Source: Xenophilus azovorans DSM 13620 (GTDB lineage Bacteria; Pseudomonadota; Gammaproteobacteria; Burkholderiales; Burkholderiaceae_C). Taken from it: a DNA stretch of 64,000 bases. The notes under the pieces are model-generated. The model worked only from the letters and a program-made list of their open reading frames with translations. It was not told the DNA's origin and did not search any database. Position numbers and translations under genes: made by a program. The DNA lies in assembly GCF_000745855.1 (NCBI RefSeq), contig NZ_JQKD01000006.1, positions 62,001 through 126,000 on the forward strand, written 5' to 3'. Positions 7,554 through 18,261 of this stretch are shown here, piece after piece. The first letter of the stretch is position 1, and each line of letters begins with the position of its first letter.

Positions 7554-9887
7554 TCAGAGATCCCAGCGCAGCGAGGCGGTATAGGTGCGCTGGGGATAGG
7601 GATGGAAGTTCCAGTACTTCGCGTTGTTGACGTTGTCGATGCCGAAGGCGGCGGACCAGTGGCGGCCGATCTGCCAGCGCACGCGCAGGTCGACGGTGAA
7701 GTAGCGGCTGGCGCCGAAGTAGGCGTCGGCGTTGACGTCGCTGTTGTCGAGGTTGGAGTACTGGCGGCCGCTGTAGCGCGCGGCGACGGTGAAGGCCCAG
7801 CGCTCGTCGGGCCGCCAGGTCGCATGGACGGTGGCGCGCCAGCGCGGCACGCGCGGCTGCCACCGGCCGACGCTGGCGGGGTTGTTGGCGTTGGCGACGG
7901 TCTTCGAGTCGGCGTAGGTGAGGCTGCCGCCCAGGTCCAGTCCGCGCACCCACACGTCGCTGCCGGTGTAGGCCAGCTCGATGCCGGTGGTGCGCACCTT
8001 GTCCACGTTCTGCACGCGCGAGACGGTGGTGTCGGGCACGCGCTGGCTGTAGAGCGCGTCCTTCGTCGTCTCGTGGAACAGCGTGGCGCGGGCGAGGCCG
8101 CTGCCGAGGTCCTTCTCGGCGCTCAGCTCGCCGGTCCACGACTTCTCGGGCCTGAGCGCCGGGTCGTTGACGAAGGACAGCGCGCCGCCGGTGGTGGCGC
8201 CGTACAACTCGCCCACGGTGGGGAAGCGCACCGCGCGACCGGCCGAGGCCTTGATCACCGTGTCGGGCGCCGCCTGCCACATCAGCGCCGCCTTGGGCGA
8301 GACGTGCGATTCGCTGCGGCGGTCGTAGCGCTGCAGGCTGGACCCGGTGGCGGTGAAGCCGCGGTGCGCGGTCCAGTCCTCCCAGCGCAGGCCGAGCACG
8401 GCCTGCCACCGCGGCGCGAGGCGCCAGGCGTCCTGCACCCAGACGCTGGTGGTCTCGGTGCGGCCGCCCACGCGGCTGACGACCGAGAGCGGGTCCGCCG
8501 GGCCGTCCTGCCAGTGGCCGCTGACGCCGTACTTGTCGATGGCCAGCCTGTAGCTGTCCCGCCCGAGGCCGAAGTCCACGATGTGCGCGCCCTGCATGCC
8601 GCCGGGCCGCCAGGTGCCTTTGGCGGCCAGGGTGCGCCAGCCGGTGCCGTCCTGGTCCTGCACGGTGCCGGCGCCGCCGGCGGCGGCCAGCGGCAGCGCG
8701 GCGGTGGGTGCGCGCTGTCGGTCCTTCGCGTAGTCGTACACGCTGGCCGCGAGCTCCCAGTCGAAGGTGCCCTGCGTGCGGCTCCTGAGCGAGAGGCCGT
8801 GCATCAGGTGGGTCTGCGCGTCGTCGGTGAGCGGGAAGGCGGTGTCGGCCAGGGTGTAGGTGCGGCCCAGGATGTTGACCGCGCCGCTGTAGACCGGCAC
8901 GCCGCCGGGGCCGGCGAGGTAGCTCGCAGGGCGGCCCTGCGCGCTGTTGCGCCACCAGCCCAGCGTGTAGCTGGCGCGCAGCGTGGGCGTGATGTCGTAG
9001 GCCAGCTTGAGCTTGGCCTGGTCCTGCGCGGTGCGGTATTGCGTGCCGGTGCCCAGGATGTACCAGGGCGTGTTGGTGGTGTTGAGGCCGCCCACCCAGC
9101 CGACGACCGGCGTGCCGGCGGCGCCCGGGCGGCCGGAGGCGACGGTGGCGGTGGTGAAGGTCTGCGGCTGGCCCTCGCTGTCGGTGTGCGAGAGGCTGAG
9201 CCACCACGACCAGTCCCCCGCCCTGCTGCCCAGCGAGGCGCTGGTGCGCCAGCTGTTGAACGTCGCGCGGGTGCGGTACAGATCGTTGGGCTGGGCGGCG
9301 TAGCCGGCGCTGACGTGCGCTTCCAGCTTCGTCGGCATGCGCGTCACGTAGTCCACCACGGCGCCGGCCGAGTTGCCCGGGTAGGCGGCGGAGAAGGGGC
9401 CGTACATCACGTCCACGCGCTCGATCTCCTCGGGCGAGACCAGGCCCCAGCGCGGCGCGTAGTTGGTGCCGTTGGCGATGCCGTTGCCCAGGTAGTTCGA
9501 CAGCAGGATGCCGTCGGCGTACACCGCCGAGCGCGCGCTGTTGCCGGTGCCCGAGGCGCGGGTGGAGAGGATGGCGTGGTTGTAGTCGCCGATGTAGCGC
9601 TTGCGCACCAGCAGGCTGGGCAGGTACTTCAGGGCGTCCTCGCTGTCGGTGGCGTTGACGCGCGTGTCGATCTCCTCGCGCGTGAGGCCCTCGATGGTGG
9701 TGGGGATCTGCGTGGGCAGCGAGGTCGGCTGGCCGCCGGTGACGGTGACCACGCCCAGCGACTTGACGCGCTCCGGCGCGTCGTCGGCCGCCGGCTGCGC
9801 CCAGGACGACGGCGCGGCCAGGCAGGGCGAAAAAAGAAGGAAGCAGGCCGCGCGGCGCCATGCGCGCGTCGGCAAGAGGGAATTCAT
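7554..9887 (-). CDS. TonB-dependent outer-membrane receptor, probably copper-linked
   Basis: 777 residues from the ATG at 9887 (MNSLLPTRAWRR), chosen because a signal peptide ending SSWAQ follows directly; an ATG at 9962 would add 25 atypical residues. The plug domain is seen at about residues 50-170 (DALKYLPSLLVRKR, VDVMYGPFSAAYPGNSAG). The rest is a beta barrel with alternating aromatic strands, and the last strand ends YTASLRWDL. The substrate is not readable from sequence. Position between a DUF2946 gene and a PCu(A)C chaperone makes copper or a copper complex the best guess, but it lacks features I would call diagnostic of OprC/NosA. Confidence 0.85.
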   Translation of the reverse strand: MNSLLPTRAWRRAACFLLFSPCLAAPSSWAQPAADDAPERVKSLGVVTVTGGQPTSLPTQIPTTIEGLTREEIDTRVNATDSEDALKYLPSLLVRKRYIGDYNHAILSTRASGTGNSARSAVYADGILLSNYLGNGIANGTNYAPRWGLVSPEEIERVDVMYGPFSAAYPGNSAGAVVDYVTRMPTKLEAHVSAGYAAQPNDLYRTRATFNSWRTSASLGSRAGDWSWWLSLSHTDSEGQPQTFTTATVASGRPGAAGTPVVGWVGGLNTTNTPWYILGTGTQYRTAQDQAKLKLAYDITPTLRASYTLGWWRNSAQGRPASYLAGPGGVPVYSGAVNILGRTYTLADTAFPLTDDAQTHLMHGLSLRSRTQGTFDWELAASVYDYAKDRQRAPTAALPLAAAGGAGTVQDQDGTGWRTLAAKGTWRPGGMQGAHIVDFGLGRDSYRLAIDKYGVSGHWQDGPADPLSVVSRVGGRTETTSVWVQDAWRLAPRWQAVLGLRWEDWTAHRGFTATGSSLQRYDRRSESHVSPKAALMWQAAPDTVIKASAGRAVRFPTVGELYGATTGGALSFVNDPALRPEKSWTGELSAEKDLGSGLARATLFHETTKDALYSQRVPDTTVSRVQNVDKVRTTGIELAYTGSDVWVRGLDLGGSLTYADSKTVANANNPASVGRWQPRVPRWRATVHATWRPDERWAFTVAARYSGRQYSNLDNSDVNADAYFGASRYFTVDLRVRWQIGRHWSAAFGIDNVNNAKYWNFHPYPQRTYTASLRWDL

Positions 9888-10003
9888 GGGAAGCAGGCCT
9901 TTCGCGGCCGTGCCTGCACGGCCGCTGTCTTGCACACGGAATCGGCCGCCGGCACCCGCCATGTCGAATGGCAGGCGCCTGCGGCGACGGCGTCAGGGCA
10001 AGA

Positions 10004-10357
10004 TCAGGCCGGGGGCCCGCGCGCGGGCAGCGGGGCCGCGGTGGCCGCGGCCAGCCGCGCGGCCTCGATGGACTGCAGCGCATGGCCCAGCGGCAGGGGA
10101 TGCGGCAGCGCCAGGGCGGCGGGCGCCGGCGGCGGCGCGCCGGCGAGCAGGCACATCGGGCAGTCCAGGTGCGTCGCACCCATCTCCTGCGCGCCGTCGT
10201 CGGTCTTCACGACGAGCTTGACCGCGCCGCTGGCCGAGCACACCAGTTCCATGGCCTGCGGGTGCACCAGGGGCGAGGCGACGGCCGCCCCCAGCGACAG
10301 CGCGAAGCACAGCAGCACCGCGCGGCCGAGCAGGCAGAAACGATGGAAGCGCGCCAT
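10004..10357 (-). CDS. DUF2946 family protein
   Basis: 117 residues: an N-terminal hydrophobic segment (LLGRAVLLCFALSLGAAVA), then the family core MELVCSASGAVKLVV and a cysteine pair in LDCPMCLLAG. It ends in an Ala/Pro-rich tail. DUF2946 proteins are small, probably periplasmic or inner-membrane, and recur beside TonB copper receptors and PCu(A)C chaperones; the cysteines are plausible metal ligands, though no biochemical function is established. The gene begins 21 bases after the TraB/GumN gene and ends 116 bases before the receptor, all on the same strand. Confidence 0.82.
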   Translation of the reverse strand: MARFHRFCLLGRAVLLCFALSLGAAVASPLVHPQAMELVCSASGAVKLVVKTDDGAQEMGATHLDCPMCLLAGAPPPAPAALALPHPLPLGHALQSIEAARLAAATAAPLPARGPPA

Positions 10358-10378
10358 GGAAGCGCCGGATTATGCGTG

Positions 10379-11404
10379 TCAGGGCGGCGGCAGCACCTGC
10401 GTCACCGCGAAACCGCGCCGCTGCAGCAGCGCCACCAGGCCCTCGGCGCCCACCATGTGCAGCGCCCCGACGGCGGCGAACACGCGCAGGCCGCCGTCGT
10501 GCAGGGCGGCGATGCCGCGGGCCAGCGCCGGGTTGCGCGCCTCCAGCAGCTGGTGCATCAGCGCCCGCTCGGCCGGCGTCTGCATGCACTCGCACCACTG
10601 CGGGTAGCTGGCGAGGCGGGCCAGGTCGCCGCTGGCCCACATCTGCGCCAGCTCGCCCATGCGGTGGCGCAGGCGGCCGTTCTCCAGCTCGACCAGCGCG
10701 TCGTCGACCTGCTCGGCCTCCTCGGCCGCCGTCTCGGGCACGAACAGCGCGCGCTGGTCGCGGGCGCTTTCGAGCGCGACCAGCGGCAGCCGGGCGCGCC
10801 GGGCGTAGCCGGCCAGCACGGCGTCGATGGCGAACTCGGGATGCAGGCCGTCGGCGCGCGCGGCGTGGCCGCTCAGGGCCGTGACCTGCAGCACCGGCGG
10901 CAGGGCGGCGAGCAGCCGGCCTTCCTCGGCCGCGCACACGGCCTGCCACTGGCGCTGCAGCCGGCGCGCCCGCTCGGCGGTGAGCACCTGGGCGCGTCGC
11001 GCCGGATCGCCCGGCGCCAGCAGCGGCTTCATCGCCTCGGCGTCCAGCGGGTCCAGCTCCAGCGCGAGGGTGTCGGCCTGGCGCAGCGCCGCGGCCAGGC
11101 GCGGGCCGGGCACCGTCCATGCCGCGCGGCCCAGGTGCAGCGTGCCGTACAGCCACGAGACGCGGCCGTCCTTGTCGAGCCGCCAGAGGTAGCCGCGGTC
11201 CTGCGGGCGGCGCTGGGCCTCCTTCATCGCCGCGGGGCTCATCTGCGACTGCGCGGTGGGCGGACAGGCCGGCCCCGCCGCCGCGGGCAACGCCGCCATC
11301 GCCCATGCGGCGAGCACCGCCGCGGCACCAGGGAAGCGGCGGCGGCGCAGCGCCGCGAGCAAGGCAAGGGTCATCGGCATGAGAACGGGCGAGGGGGCCC
11401 GCAT
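10379..11404 (-). CDS. TraB/GumN family protein (Tiki-like fold)
   Basis: 341 residues if the ATG at 11404 is used; 11380 or 11374 are alternatives, all giving a hydrophobic signal segment (AAAVLAAWAMAALPAAAG). The family signature is clear: GYLWRLDKDGRVSWLYGTLH at the N-terminal side, ALELDP, and GALHMVGAEGLVALL near the C terminus. TraB/GumN proteins share the Tiki/EreA fold with conserved His and Glu residues suggesting a metal-dependent hydrolase, usually exported. It lies directly upstream of the copper-related genes with a 21-base gap, so cotranscription is likely, though a copper role is only inferred. It is divergent from the VOC gene. Confidence 0.85.
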   Translation of the reverse strand: MRAPSPVLMPMTLALLAALRRRRFPGAAAVLAAWAMAALPAAAGPACPPTAQSQMSPAAMKEAQRRPQDRGYLWRLDKDGRVSWLYGTLHLGRAAWTVPGPRLAAALRQADTLALELDPLDAEAMKPLLAPGDPARRAQVLTAERARRLQRQWQAVCAAEEGRLLAALPPVLQVTALSGHAARADGLHPEFAIDAVLAGYARRARLPLVALESARDQRALFVPETAAEEAEQVDDALVELENGRLRHRMGELAQMWASGDLARLASYPQWCECMQTPAERALMHQLLEARNPALARGIAALHDGGLRVFAAVGALHMVGAEGLVALLQRRGFAVTQVLPPP

Positions 11405-11431
11405 TGTCAGCGGCTGCCTATGATCCGTGCC

Positions 11432-11848
11432 ATGAAGAGCATCTTCCATCTGGCCTACAACGTCCGCGATCTGGGCGAGGCGCGCCGCTTCTACGGCGGC
11501 GTGCTGGGCTGCGCCGAGGGCCGCAGCACCGACACCTGGGTCGACTTCGATTTCTTCGGCCACCAGATCTCGCTGCACCTGGGCGAGCCCTTCGCCACCG
11601 CCCGCACCGGCCACGTGGGCGACGCGCTGGTGCCGATGCCGCACCTGGGCCTGATCCTGGAACTGCCGGACTGGCAGGCCATGGCCGCGCGGCTGGAGAC
11701 GGCGGGCACCGACTTCGTGCTGAAGCCGCAGGTGCGCTTCGAGGGCCAGCCGGGCGAGCAGTGGACGATGTTCTTCTGCGACCCCTTCGGCAACCCGATC
11801 GAGGTGAAGGGCTTCCGTTCGCTGGACACGGTGTATGCGAAGGCATGA
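11432..11848 (+). CDS. VOC family protein (glyoxalase/dioxygenase superfamily)
   Basis: 138 residues comprising one vicinal-oxygen-chelate domain made of two beta-alpha-beta-beta-beta units. The first strand FHLAYNVRDLGEARRFYGGV carries the usual metal-ligand His. DFDFFGHQISLHL and FFCDPFGNPIEVKGF supply the other conserved positions, with the Glu near the C terminus. The reaction cannot be read from sequence; members include lyases, dioxygenases and resistance proteins. An in-frame ATG at 11420 would add four residues. The promoter must lie in the few bases shared with the divergent TraB/GumN gene. Confidence 0.85.
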   Translation: MKSIFHLAYNVRDLGEARRFYGGVLGCAEGRSTDTWVDFDFFGHQISLHLGEPFATARTGHVGDALVPMPHLGLILELPDWQAMAARLETAGTDFVLKPQVRFEGQPGEQWTMFFCDPFGNPIEVKGFRSLDTVYAKA

Positions 11849-11880
11849 GCCCTCGCCCGGCCGTTCCCGGCAAGCGAAGC

Positions 11881-11895
11881 GCAGCCTTTGGCTGC
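11881..11895. other. Short perfect hairpin between the VOC and MORN genes
   Basis: GCAGCC-TTT-GGCTGC, a 6-bp perfect inverted repeat 32 bases after the VOC stop codon. A G run, not a T run, follows on the plus strand, so it is not a standard terminator. Nearby bases (CACCG ... CGGTG at about 11908-11928) are also dyad-symmetric, suggesting a short palindromic repeat of the REP type. Confidence 0.3.
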
Positions 11896-11936
11896 TTGGG
11901 GGCTCGCACCGCAGTGCGAAGCACGGTGGTTATCCA

Positions 11937-13103
11937 ATGAGGCGCACTGCACGACATCTGCTCCTCGTCGTGGCGGCGGCCGGCCTGGCGGCCACGGCCC
12001 ATGCGGTGCAGGACTGCGAGGTCGACGGCCGCAGCGTGAACCCGGCCAACGGCCACACCACCGCCGGCCTGACCGGCCTGATGCGCTGCCGCGACCGCGA
12101 CAGCGGCCAGATCCGCCGCGAGCAGGAGCTTCGCAACGGCGTGTTCATGGGCCTGGTGCGCTTCTACGAGCAGGGCAGGCTGCGCAAGGAACACAGCGTC
12201 AACGAGAAGGGCAACATGGACGGCCGCGCGCGCGAGTTCGACGCCGCCGGCAAGGTGGTGCGCGAGGCGACCTACGCCAACGGCCGCACGGTCGGGCTGG
12301 CGCGCAGCTTTTATCCCACCGGGCAGTTGCGCCGCGTGTCCTTCCACGAGGAGCCCGGCGGCGAGCGCGCGGTGGCCGAGTTCAACGAGCGCGGCCAGCT
12401 CACCGAGCTGCGCTGCGCCGACCGGCCGGTGCTGGCGCCCGCCGTGGACGACGCGAAGCTGTGCGGGCATGCGGGCGCGTCGCCCGCCGGCGTCGACCTG
12501 TTCGACAGCCGCGGCACGCTGCGCCAGCGGCTGGCCCTGCGCGCCGGCCAGCGCGTGCGCGCCGAGCGCTTCCACGACAACGGCCAGGTCGCGGCCCGGA
12601 TGGCGCAGGAGGGCGACCGGCTCACCGAGCAGCAGTTCTCGCCCGAGGGCGTGAAGCGCCGGGAGCGCGAGGCGCGGGTGACCGAGCGCGGCAGCGTCCG
12701 CCTGCGCGAGGCCGAGTTCTCGGAGCGCGGCACGCTGGTGCGCGAGCAGCGCTGGTCGCCCGAGGGCGAGCCGCTGGCCGAGGACAGCTACTACCTCAAC
12801 GGCCAGCCGCGCCGCAAGGCGGTCTACGGCGGCAGCGGCGAGGCGCGCACGCTGGAGGTGACCGAGTTCTTCGACAACGGCCAGCGCGCGGCCGCGGGGC
12901 GCTACGCGCTCACCGGCCGCTACGGCCGGCAGGTGCCGGTGGGCGTCCACCAGCGCTTCAACGAGCAGGGCACGCTGGTGGCCGAGTCCAGCTACGACGA
13001 TGCGGGCCGCCTCAAGCGCGAGCGCGGCTGGAGCGACGACGGCCGGCCGCTGCGCGACGACGAGGTGTTCGAGGACGGGTCGCGGCGGGCCTACGCCAGG
13101 TAG
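11937..13103 (+). CDS. Exported MORN_2/YwqK-type repeat protein
   Basis: 388 residues with a signal peptide (HLLLVVAAAGLAATAHAV), then about a dozen degenerate repeats of the form [FY]xxxGxLRxExxxxxG, for example VRFYEQGRLRKEHSV, RSFYPTGQLRRVSF, ERFHDNGQVAARM, TEFFDNGQRAAAGRY and QRFNEQGTLVAESSY. These are MORN-variant (PF07661) repeats as in the YwqK family, which databases label antitoxin; export from the cytoplasm makes an intracellular antitoxin role unlikely here. The start at 11937 places the signal peptide correctly. The two cysteines near the N terminus (QDCEVDG, LMRCRD) could form a disulfide. Function unknown. Confidence 0.75.
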   Translation: MRRTARHLLLVVAAAGLAATAHAVQDCEVDGRSVNPANGHTTAGLTGLMRCRDRDSGQIRREQELRNGVFMGLVRFYEQGRLRKEHSVNEKGNMDGRAREFDAAGKVVREATYANGRTVGLARSFYPTGQLRRVSFHEEPGGERAVAEFNERGQLTELRCADRPVLAPAVDDAKLCGHAGASPAGVDLFDSRGTLRQRLALRAGQRVRAERFHDNGQVAARMAQEGDRLTEQQFSPEGVKRREREARVTERGSVRLREAEFSERGTLVREQRWSPEGEPLAEDSYYLNGQPRRKAVYGGSGEARTLEVTEFFDNGQRAAAGRYALTGRYGRQVPVGVHQRFNEQGTLVAESSYDDAGRLKRERGWSDDGRPLRDDEVFEDGSRRAYAR

Positions 13104-13120
13104 GCTGCCCGGCCGGTCGG

Positions 13121-14257
13121 TCAAACGATCGTCATGTGCTCCGTGCCCGCCGCCAGGTCGGTGGTGCGGGCGCGCTGGCTCTGCAGCTTGATCTGCAGGC
13201 GCAGGTCGTTGGCCGAGTCGGCGTTGCGCAGGGCATCCTCGAAGGAGATGGTGTGCTGCTCGAACAGGTCGAACAGCGCCTGGTCGAAGGTCTGCATGCC
13301 GAGGTTGCGGCTCTTCTTCATGATCTCCTTGATCTCGCCCACCTCGCCCTTGAAGATGAGGTCGGAGATCAGCGGCGTGTTCAGCAGGATCTCCACCGCG
13401 GCGGCGCGGCCGCGCCCGTCCTCGGTGGGGATCAGGCGCTGCGAGATCAGGCTGCGCAGGTTGAGCGACAGGTCCATCAGGAGCTGCATGCGCCGCTCCT
13501 CGGGGAAGAAGTTGATGACGCGGTCCAGCGCCTGATTGGCGCTGTTGGCGTGCAGCGTGGCCATGCACAGGTGGCCGGTCTCGGCGAAGGCGATGGCGTT
13601 GTCCATCGTCTCGCGGTCGCGGATCTCGCCCATGAGGATGACGTCGGGCGCCTGGCGCAGCGTGTTCTTCAGCGCCGCTTCCCAGCTGTCGGTGTCGATG
13701 CCCACCTCGCGCTGCGTGACCACGCAGTTCTTGTGCGGGTGCACGAACTCGATCGGGTCCTCCACCGTGACGATGTGGCCCTGCGAGTTCTCGTTGCGCC
13801 AGTCGACCATGGCCGCCAGGGTGGTGGACTTGCCAGAGCCCGTGGCGCCCACCAGGATGACCAGGCCTCGCTTGGTCATGGCGATGTCCTTGAGCACCTG
13901 CGGCATGTTCAGGCCGTCGATGGTGGGGAGCTGCTGCGGGATGGTCCGCAGCACCATGCCCACGCGGCCCTGCTGCACGAAGGCGTTGACGCGGAAGCGC
14001 CCGATGCCCGAGGGCGAGATGGCGAAGTTGCACTCCTTGGTGCGCTCGAACTCGGCCGTCTGGCGGTCGTTCATGATGGAGCGCGTCAGCGCCAGCGTGT
14101 GCTGGCCCGACAGGGCCTGCTGCGACACCTTGGTCACCTTGCCGTCGATCTTGATGGCGGGCGGGAAGTCGGCCGTGATGAACAGGTCGCTGCCGCCGCG
14201 GCTGACCATCAGCTTGAGCAGGTCGTTGATGAACTGGCTGGCTTGATCGCGTTCCAT
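13121..14257 (-). CDS. pilU: Type IV pilus retraction ATPase PilU
   Basis: 378 residues, a complete PilT/PilU-type secretion ATPase. Walker A is GATGSGKST at about residues 139-147, the Asp box is VEDPIEFVH, Walker B is VILMGEIRDRETM, and the His box is HLCMATLHANSA. The longer C-terminal tail beyond the PilT core (ending GTEHMTIV) and the start MERDQASQFINDLLKLM are PilU-like. PilU assists PilT in pilus retraction and twitching motility at the cytoplasmic face of the inner membrane. It follows pilT by 31 bases in the same direction, the usual order. Confidence 0.96.
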   Translation of the reverse strand: MERDQASQFINDLLKLMVSRGGSDLFITADFPPAIKIDGKVTKVSQQALSGQHTLALTRSIMNDRQTAEFERTKECNFAISPSGIGRFRVNAFVQQGRVGMVLRTIPQQLPTIDGLNMPQVLKDIAMTKRGLVILVGATGSGKSTTLAAMVDWRNENSQGHIVTVEDPIEFVHPHKNCVVTQREVGIDTDSWEAALKNTLRQAPDVILMGEIRDRETMDNAIAFAETGHLCMATLHANSANQALDRVINFFPEERRMQLLMDLSLNLRSLISQRLIPTEDGRGRAAAVEILLNTPLISDLIFKGEVGEIKEIMKKSRNLGMQTFDQALFDLFEQHTISFEDALRNADSANDLRLQIKLQSQRARTTDLAAGTEHMTIV

Positions 14258-14288
14258 GTGCGTGCGCTCCGTCGAAAGGGCTGCGGGC

Positions 14289-15332
14289 TCAGCCCGGGAA
14301 GTTTTCCGGGATCTTGGCCTTGCCGCGCGCCTCGGCGGCGGAGATCATGCCGCGCCGCACCAGGTCCGTCAGGCACTGGTCCAGCGTCTGCATGCCCTGG
14401 CCCTGGCCGGTCTGGATGGAGGAGTACATCTGCGCCACCTTGGCCTCGCGGATCAGGTTGCGGATGGCGGGGGTGCCCAGCATGATCTCGTGCGCCGCCA
14501 CGCGGCCCGAGCCGTCCTTGGTCTTGCACAGGGTCTGCGAGATCACGGCCTGCAGCGACTCGGACAGCATGGCGCGGATCATCTCTTTTTCCTCGCCGGG
14601 GAAGACGTCGATGATCCGGTCGATCGTCTTGGCGGCGCTGGAGGTGTGCAGGGTGCCGAAGACCAGGTGGCCCGTCTCGGCCGCCGTCATCGCCAGGCGG
14701 ATGGTCTCCAGGTCGCGCATTTCGCCGACGAGGATGGCGTCCGGGTCTTCGCGCAGCGCCGAGCGCAGCGCGTTGGCGAAGGAGAGCGTCATCGGCCCGA
14801 CCTCGCGCTGGTTGATCAGGCACTTCTTGGATTCGTGCACGAACTCGATCGGGTCCTCCACCGTCAGGATGTGGCCGTACTCGGTCTCGTTCAGGTAGTT
14901 GATCATCGCGGCCAGCGTGGTGGACTTGCCCGAGCCGGTGGGGCCCGTGACGAGCACCAGCCCTCGGGGCTTGAGCGCCAGTTCGCCGAAGATCTTGGGC
15001 GCGTTGAGCTGCTCCAGCGTGAGGATCTTGCTCGGGATGGTCCGGAACACGGCCGCGGCGCCGCGGTTCTGGTTGAAGGCGTTGACCCGGAAGCGCGCCA
15101 GCCCCTCGATCTCGAAGGAGAAGTCCACTTCCAGGAACTCCTCGTAGTGCTTGCGCTGGGTGTCGCTCATGATGTCGTACACCATGGCGTGCACCGCCTT
15201 GTGATCGAGCGCGTCGACGTTGATGCGCCGCACGTCGCCGTGCACGCGGATCATCGGCGGCAGGCCGGCCGAGAGGTGCAGGTCGGAAGCCTTGTTCTTG
15301 ACGCTGAATGCCAGCAGCTGGGTGATGTCCAC
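14289..15332 (-). CDS. pilT: Type IV pilus retraction ATPase PilT
   Basis: 347 residues from a GTG at 15332. This start gives VDITQLLAFSVKNKASDLH, the conserved PilT N terminus, and GAGGAA lies about 6 bases upstream. Motifs seen are Walker A GPTGSGKST, Asp box VEDPIEFVHESKK, Walker B AILVGEMRDLET, and the AIRNLIRE motif near residue 270 that is characteristic of PilT retraction function. The protein hydrolyses ATP to depolymerise pili, driving twitching and DNA uptake. Because dprA is also present (50926), natural competence is possible but not shown. Divergent from yggS with an 81-base shared upstream region. Confidence 0.97.
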   Translation of the reverse strand: MDITQLLAFSVKNKASDLHLSAGLPPMIRVHGDVRRINVDALDHKAVHAMVYDIMSDTQRKHYEEFLEVDFSFEIEGLARFRVNAFNQNRGAAAVFRTIPSKILTLEQLNAPKIFGELALKPRGLVLVTGPTGSGKSTTLAAMINYLNETEYGHILTVEDPIEFVHESKKCLINQREVGPMTLSFANALRSALREDPDAILVGEMRDLETIRLAMTAAETGHLVFGTLHTSSAAKTIDRIIDVFPGEEKEMIRAMLSESLQAVISQTLCKTKDGSGRVAAHEIMLGTPAIRNLIREAKVAQMYSSIQTGQGQGMQTLDQCLTDLVRRGMISAAEARGKAKIPENFPG

Positions 15333-15413
15333 GCGAGTTCCTCGGTAGGGGGAAATCGTCCCCGGCAGGCGGGCGCCGCCGCACCGTGACGTTTTGAAAC
15401 GCTTTGTAAGATT

Positions 15414-16100
15414 ATGACGATGATTGCCGCCAACCTCCAACAAGTACGTGCTCGCATCGTGACGGCCTGCACGGCAGCGGGCCGGGATGCGGCGGGCGTG
15501 CAACTGCTGGCGGTGTCCAAGACCTTCGGGCCGGAGGCGGTGCGCGCCGCCCACGCCGCCGGCCAGCGCGCCTTCGGCGAGAACTACGTGCAGGAGGGCC
15601 TGACCAAGATCGAGGCGCTGGCGGACCTGCGCGGCGAACTGGAATGGCACTGCATCGGCCCGCTGCAGAGCAACAAGACGCGGCCGGTGGCCGAGCACTT
15701 CGACTGGGTCCACAGCGTCGACCGGCTGAAGATCGCGCAGCGCCTGTCCGAACAGCGGCCGGCGCACCTGCCGCCGCTCTCGGTCTGCCTGCAGGTGAAC
15801 GTGGACGCAGGCGCCAACAAGTCCGGCGTGCCACCCGGGGAAGCGCTGCCGCTGGCGCGGGCGGTGGCGGCGCTGCCCGGGCTGCGCCTGCGCGGGCTGA
15901 TGGCGATCCCCGAACCCGCTCCCGATTTCGAAGCGCAGCGGGCCCTGTTCCTGCGCGCCGCGGCCGTCTTCGACCAGCTTCGCGCGGCAGGCATCGTGCT
16001 GGACACCCTCTCGCTGGGCATGAGCGCCGACCTGGAGGCCGCCGTCGCCGCCGGCAGCACGATGGTGCGGGTGGGCACGGCGATCTTCGGCCGGCGCTGA
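15414..16100 (+). CDS. yggS: YggS family PLP homeostasis protein
   Basis: 228 residues, the size of the family. The PLP lysine is in LLAVSKTF near residue 36. Other conserved parts are RAFGENYVQE, WHCIGPLQSNK, QVNVD and the C-terminal SLGMSADLEAA and VRVGTAIFG. YggS/PROSC proteins bind pyridoxal phosphate as a one-domain TIM barrel without known enzymatic activity and balance PLP and amino-acid pools. Two in-frame ATGs (15414 and 15420) are possible starts. A head-to-head arrangement with pilT is common in proteobacteria. Confidence 0.95.
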   Translation: MTMIAANLQQVRARIVTACTAAGRDAAGVQLLAVSKTFGPEAVRAAHAAGQRAFGENYVQEGLTKIEALADLRGELEWHCIGPLQSNKTRPVAEHFDWVHSVDRLKIAQRLSEQRPAHLPPLSVCLQVNVDAGANKSGVPPGEALPLARAVAALPGLRLRGLMAIPEPAPDFEAQRALFLRAAAVFDQLRAAGIVLDTLSLGMSADLEAAVAAGSTMVRVGTAIFGRR

Positions 16101-16218
16101 GCGCGCGCCGGCCCTTGCGGCTCGCGCATACGATCCGCCGCGCCGCGCATACCCGCTGGCATCGCCGGCAGCCGAGGAATAAGGTAGCGGCCATCCCAAC
16201 TTCGCGCCTGCTGCCGCC

Positions 16219-17499
<1,281 letters not shown>

Positions 17500-17516
17500 C
17501 AGGCATCATCGGGGGC

Positions 17517-18158
<642 letters not shown>

Positions 18159-18261
18159 GGGCAGAATCGCCGGCGCACCGCGGCCGGCGGGAACCTCCGG
18201 CCCGCGCCCTCCTCTCTCGAACGCCGCGCCGTGCGGCGTCTTCCCGCCCGCTTCCCTGTCC

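Noticed and set aside
9888-10003. Possible riboswitch upstream of the TonB receptor
   Set aside because: Some hairpins are visible, but I could not find a B12-box or other conserved core.
7551-10607. A 1018-codon open frame on the plus strand
   Set aside because: It is antisense to the copper-receptor region, and its composition is typical of GC-rich shadow frames with no recognisable domain.
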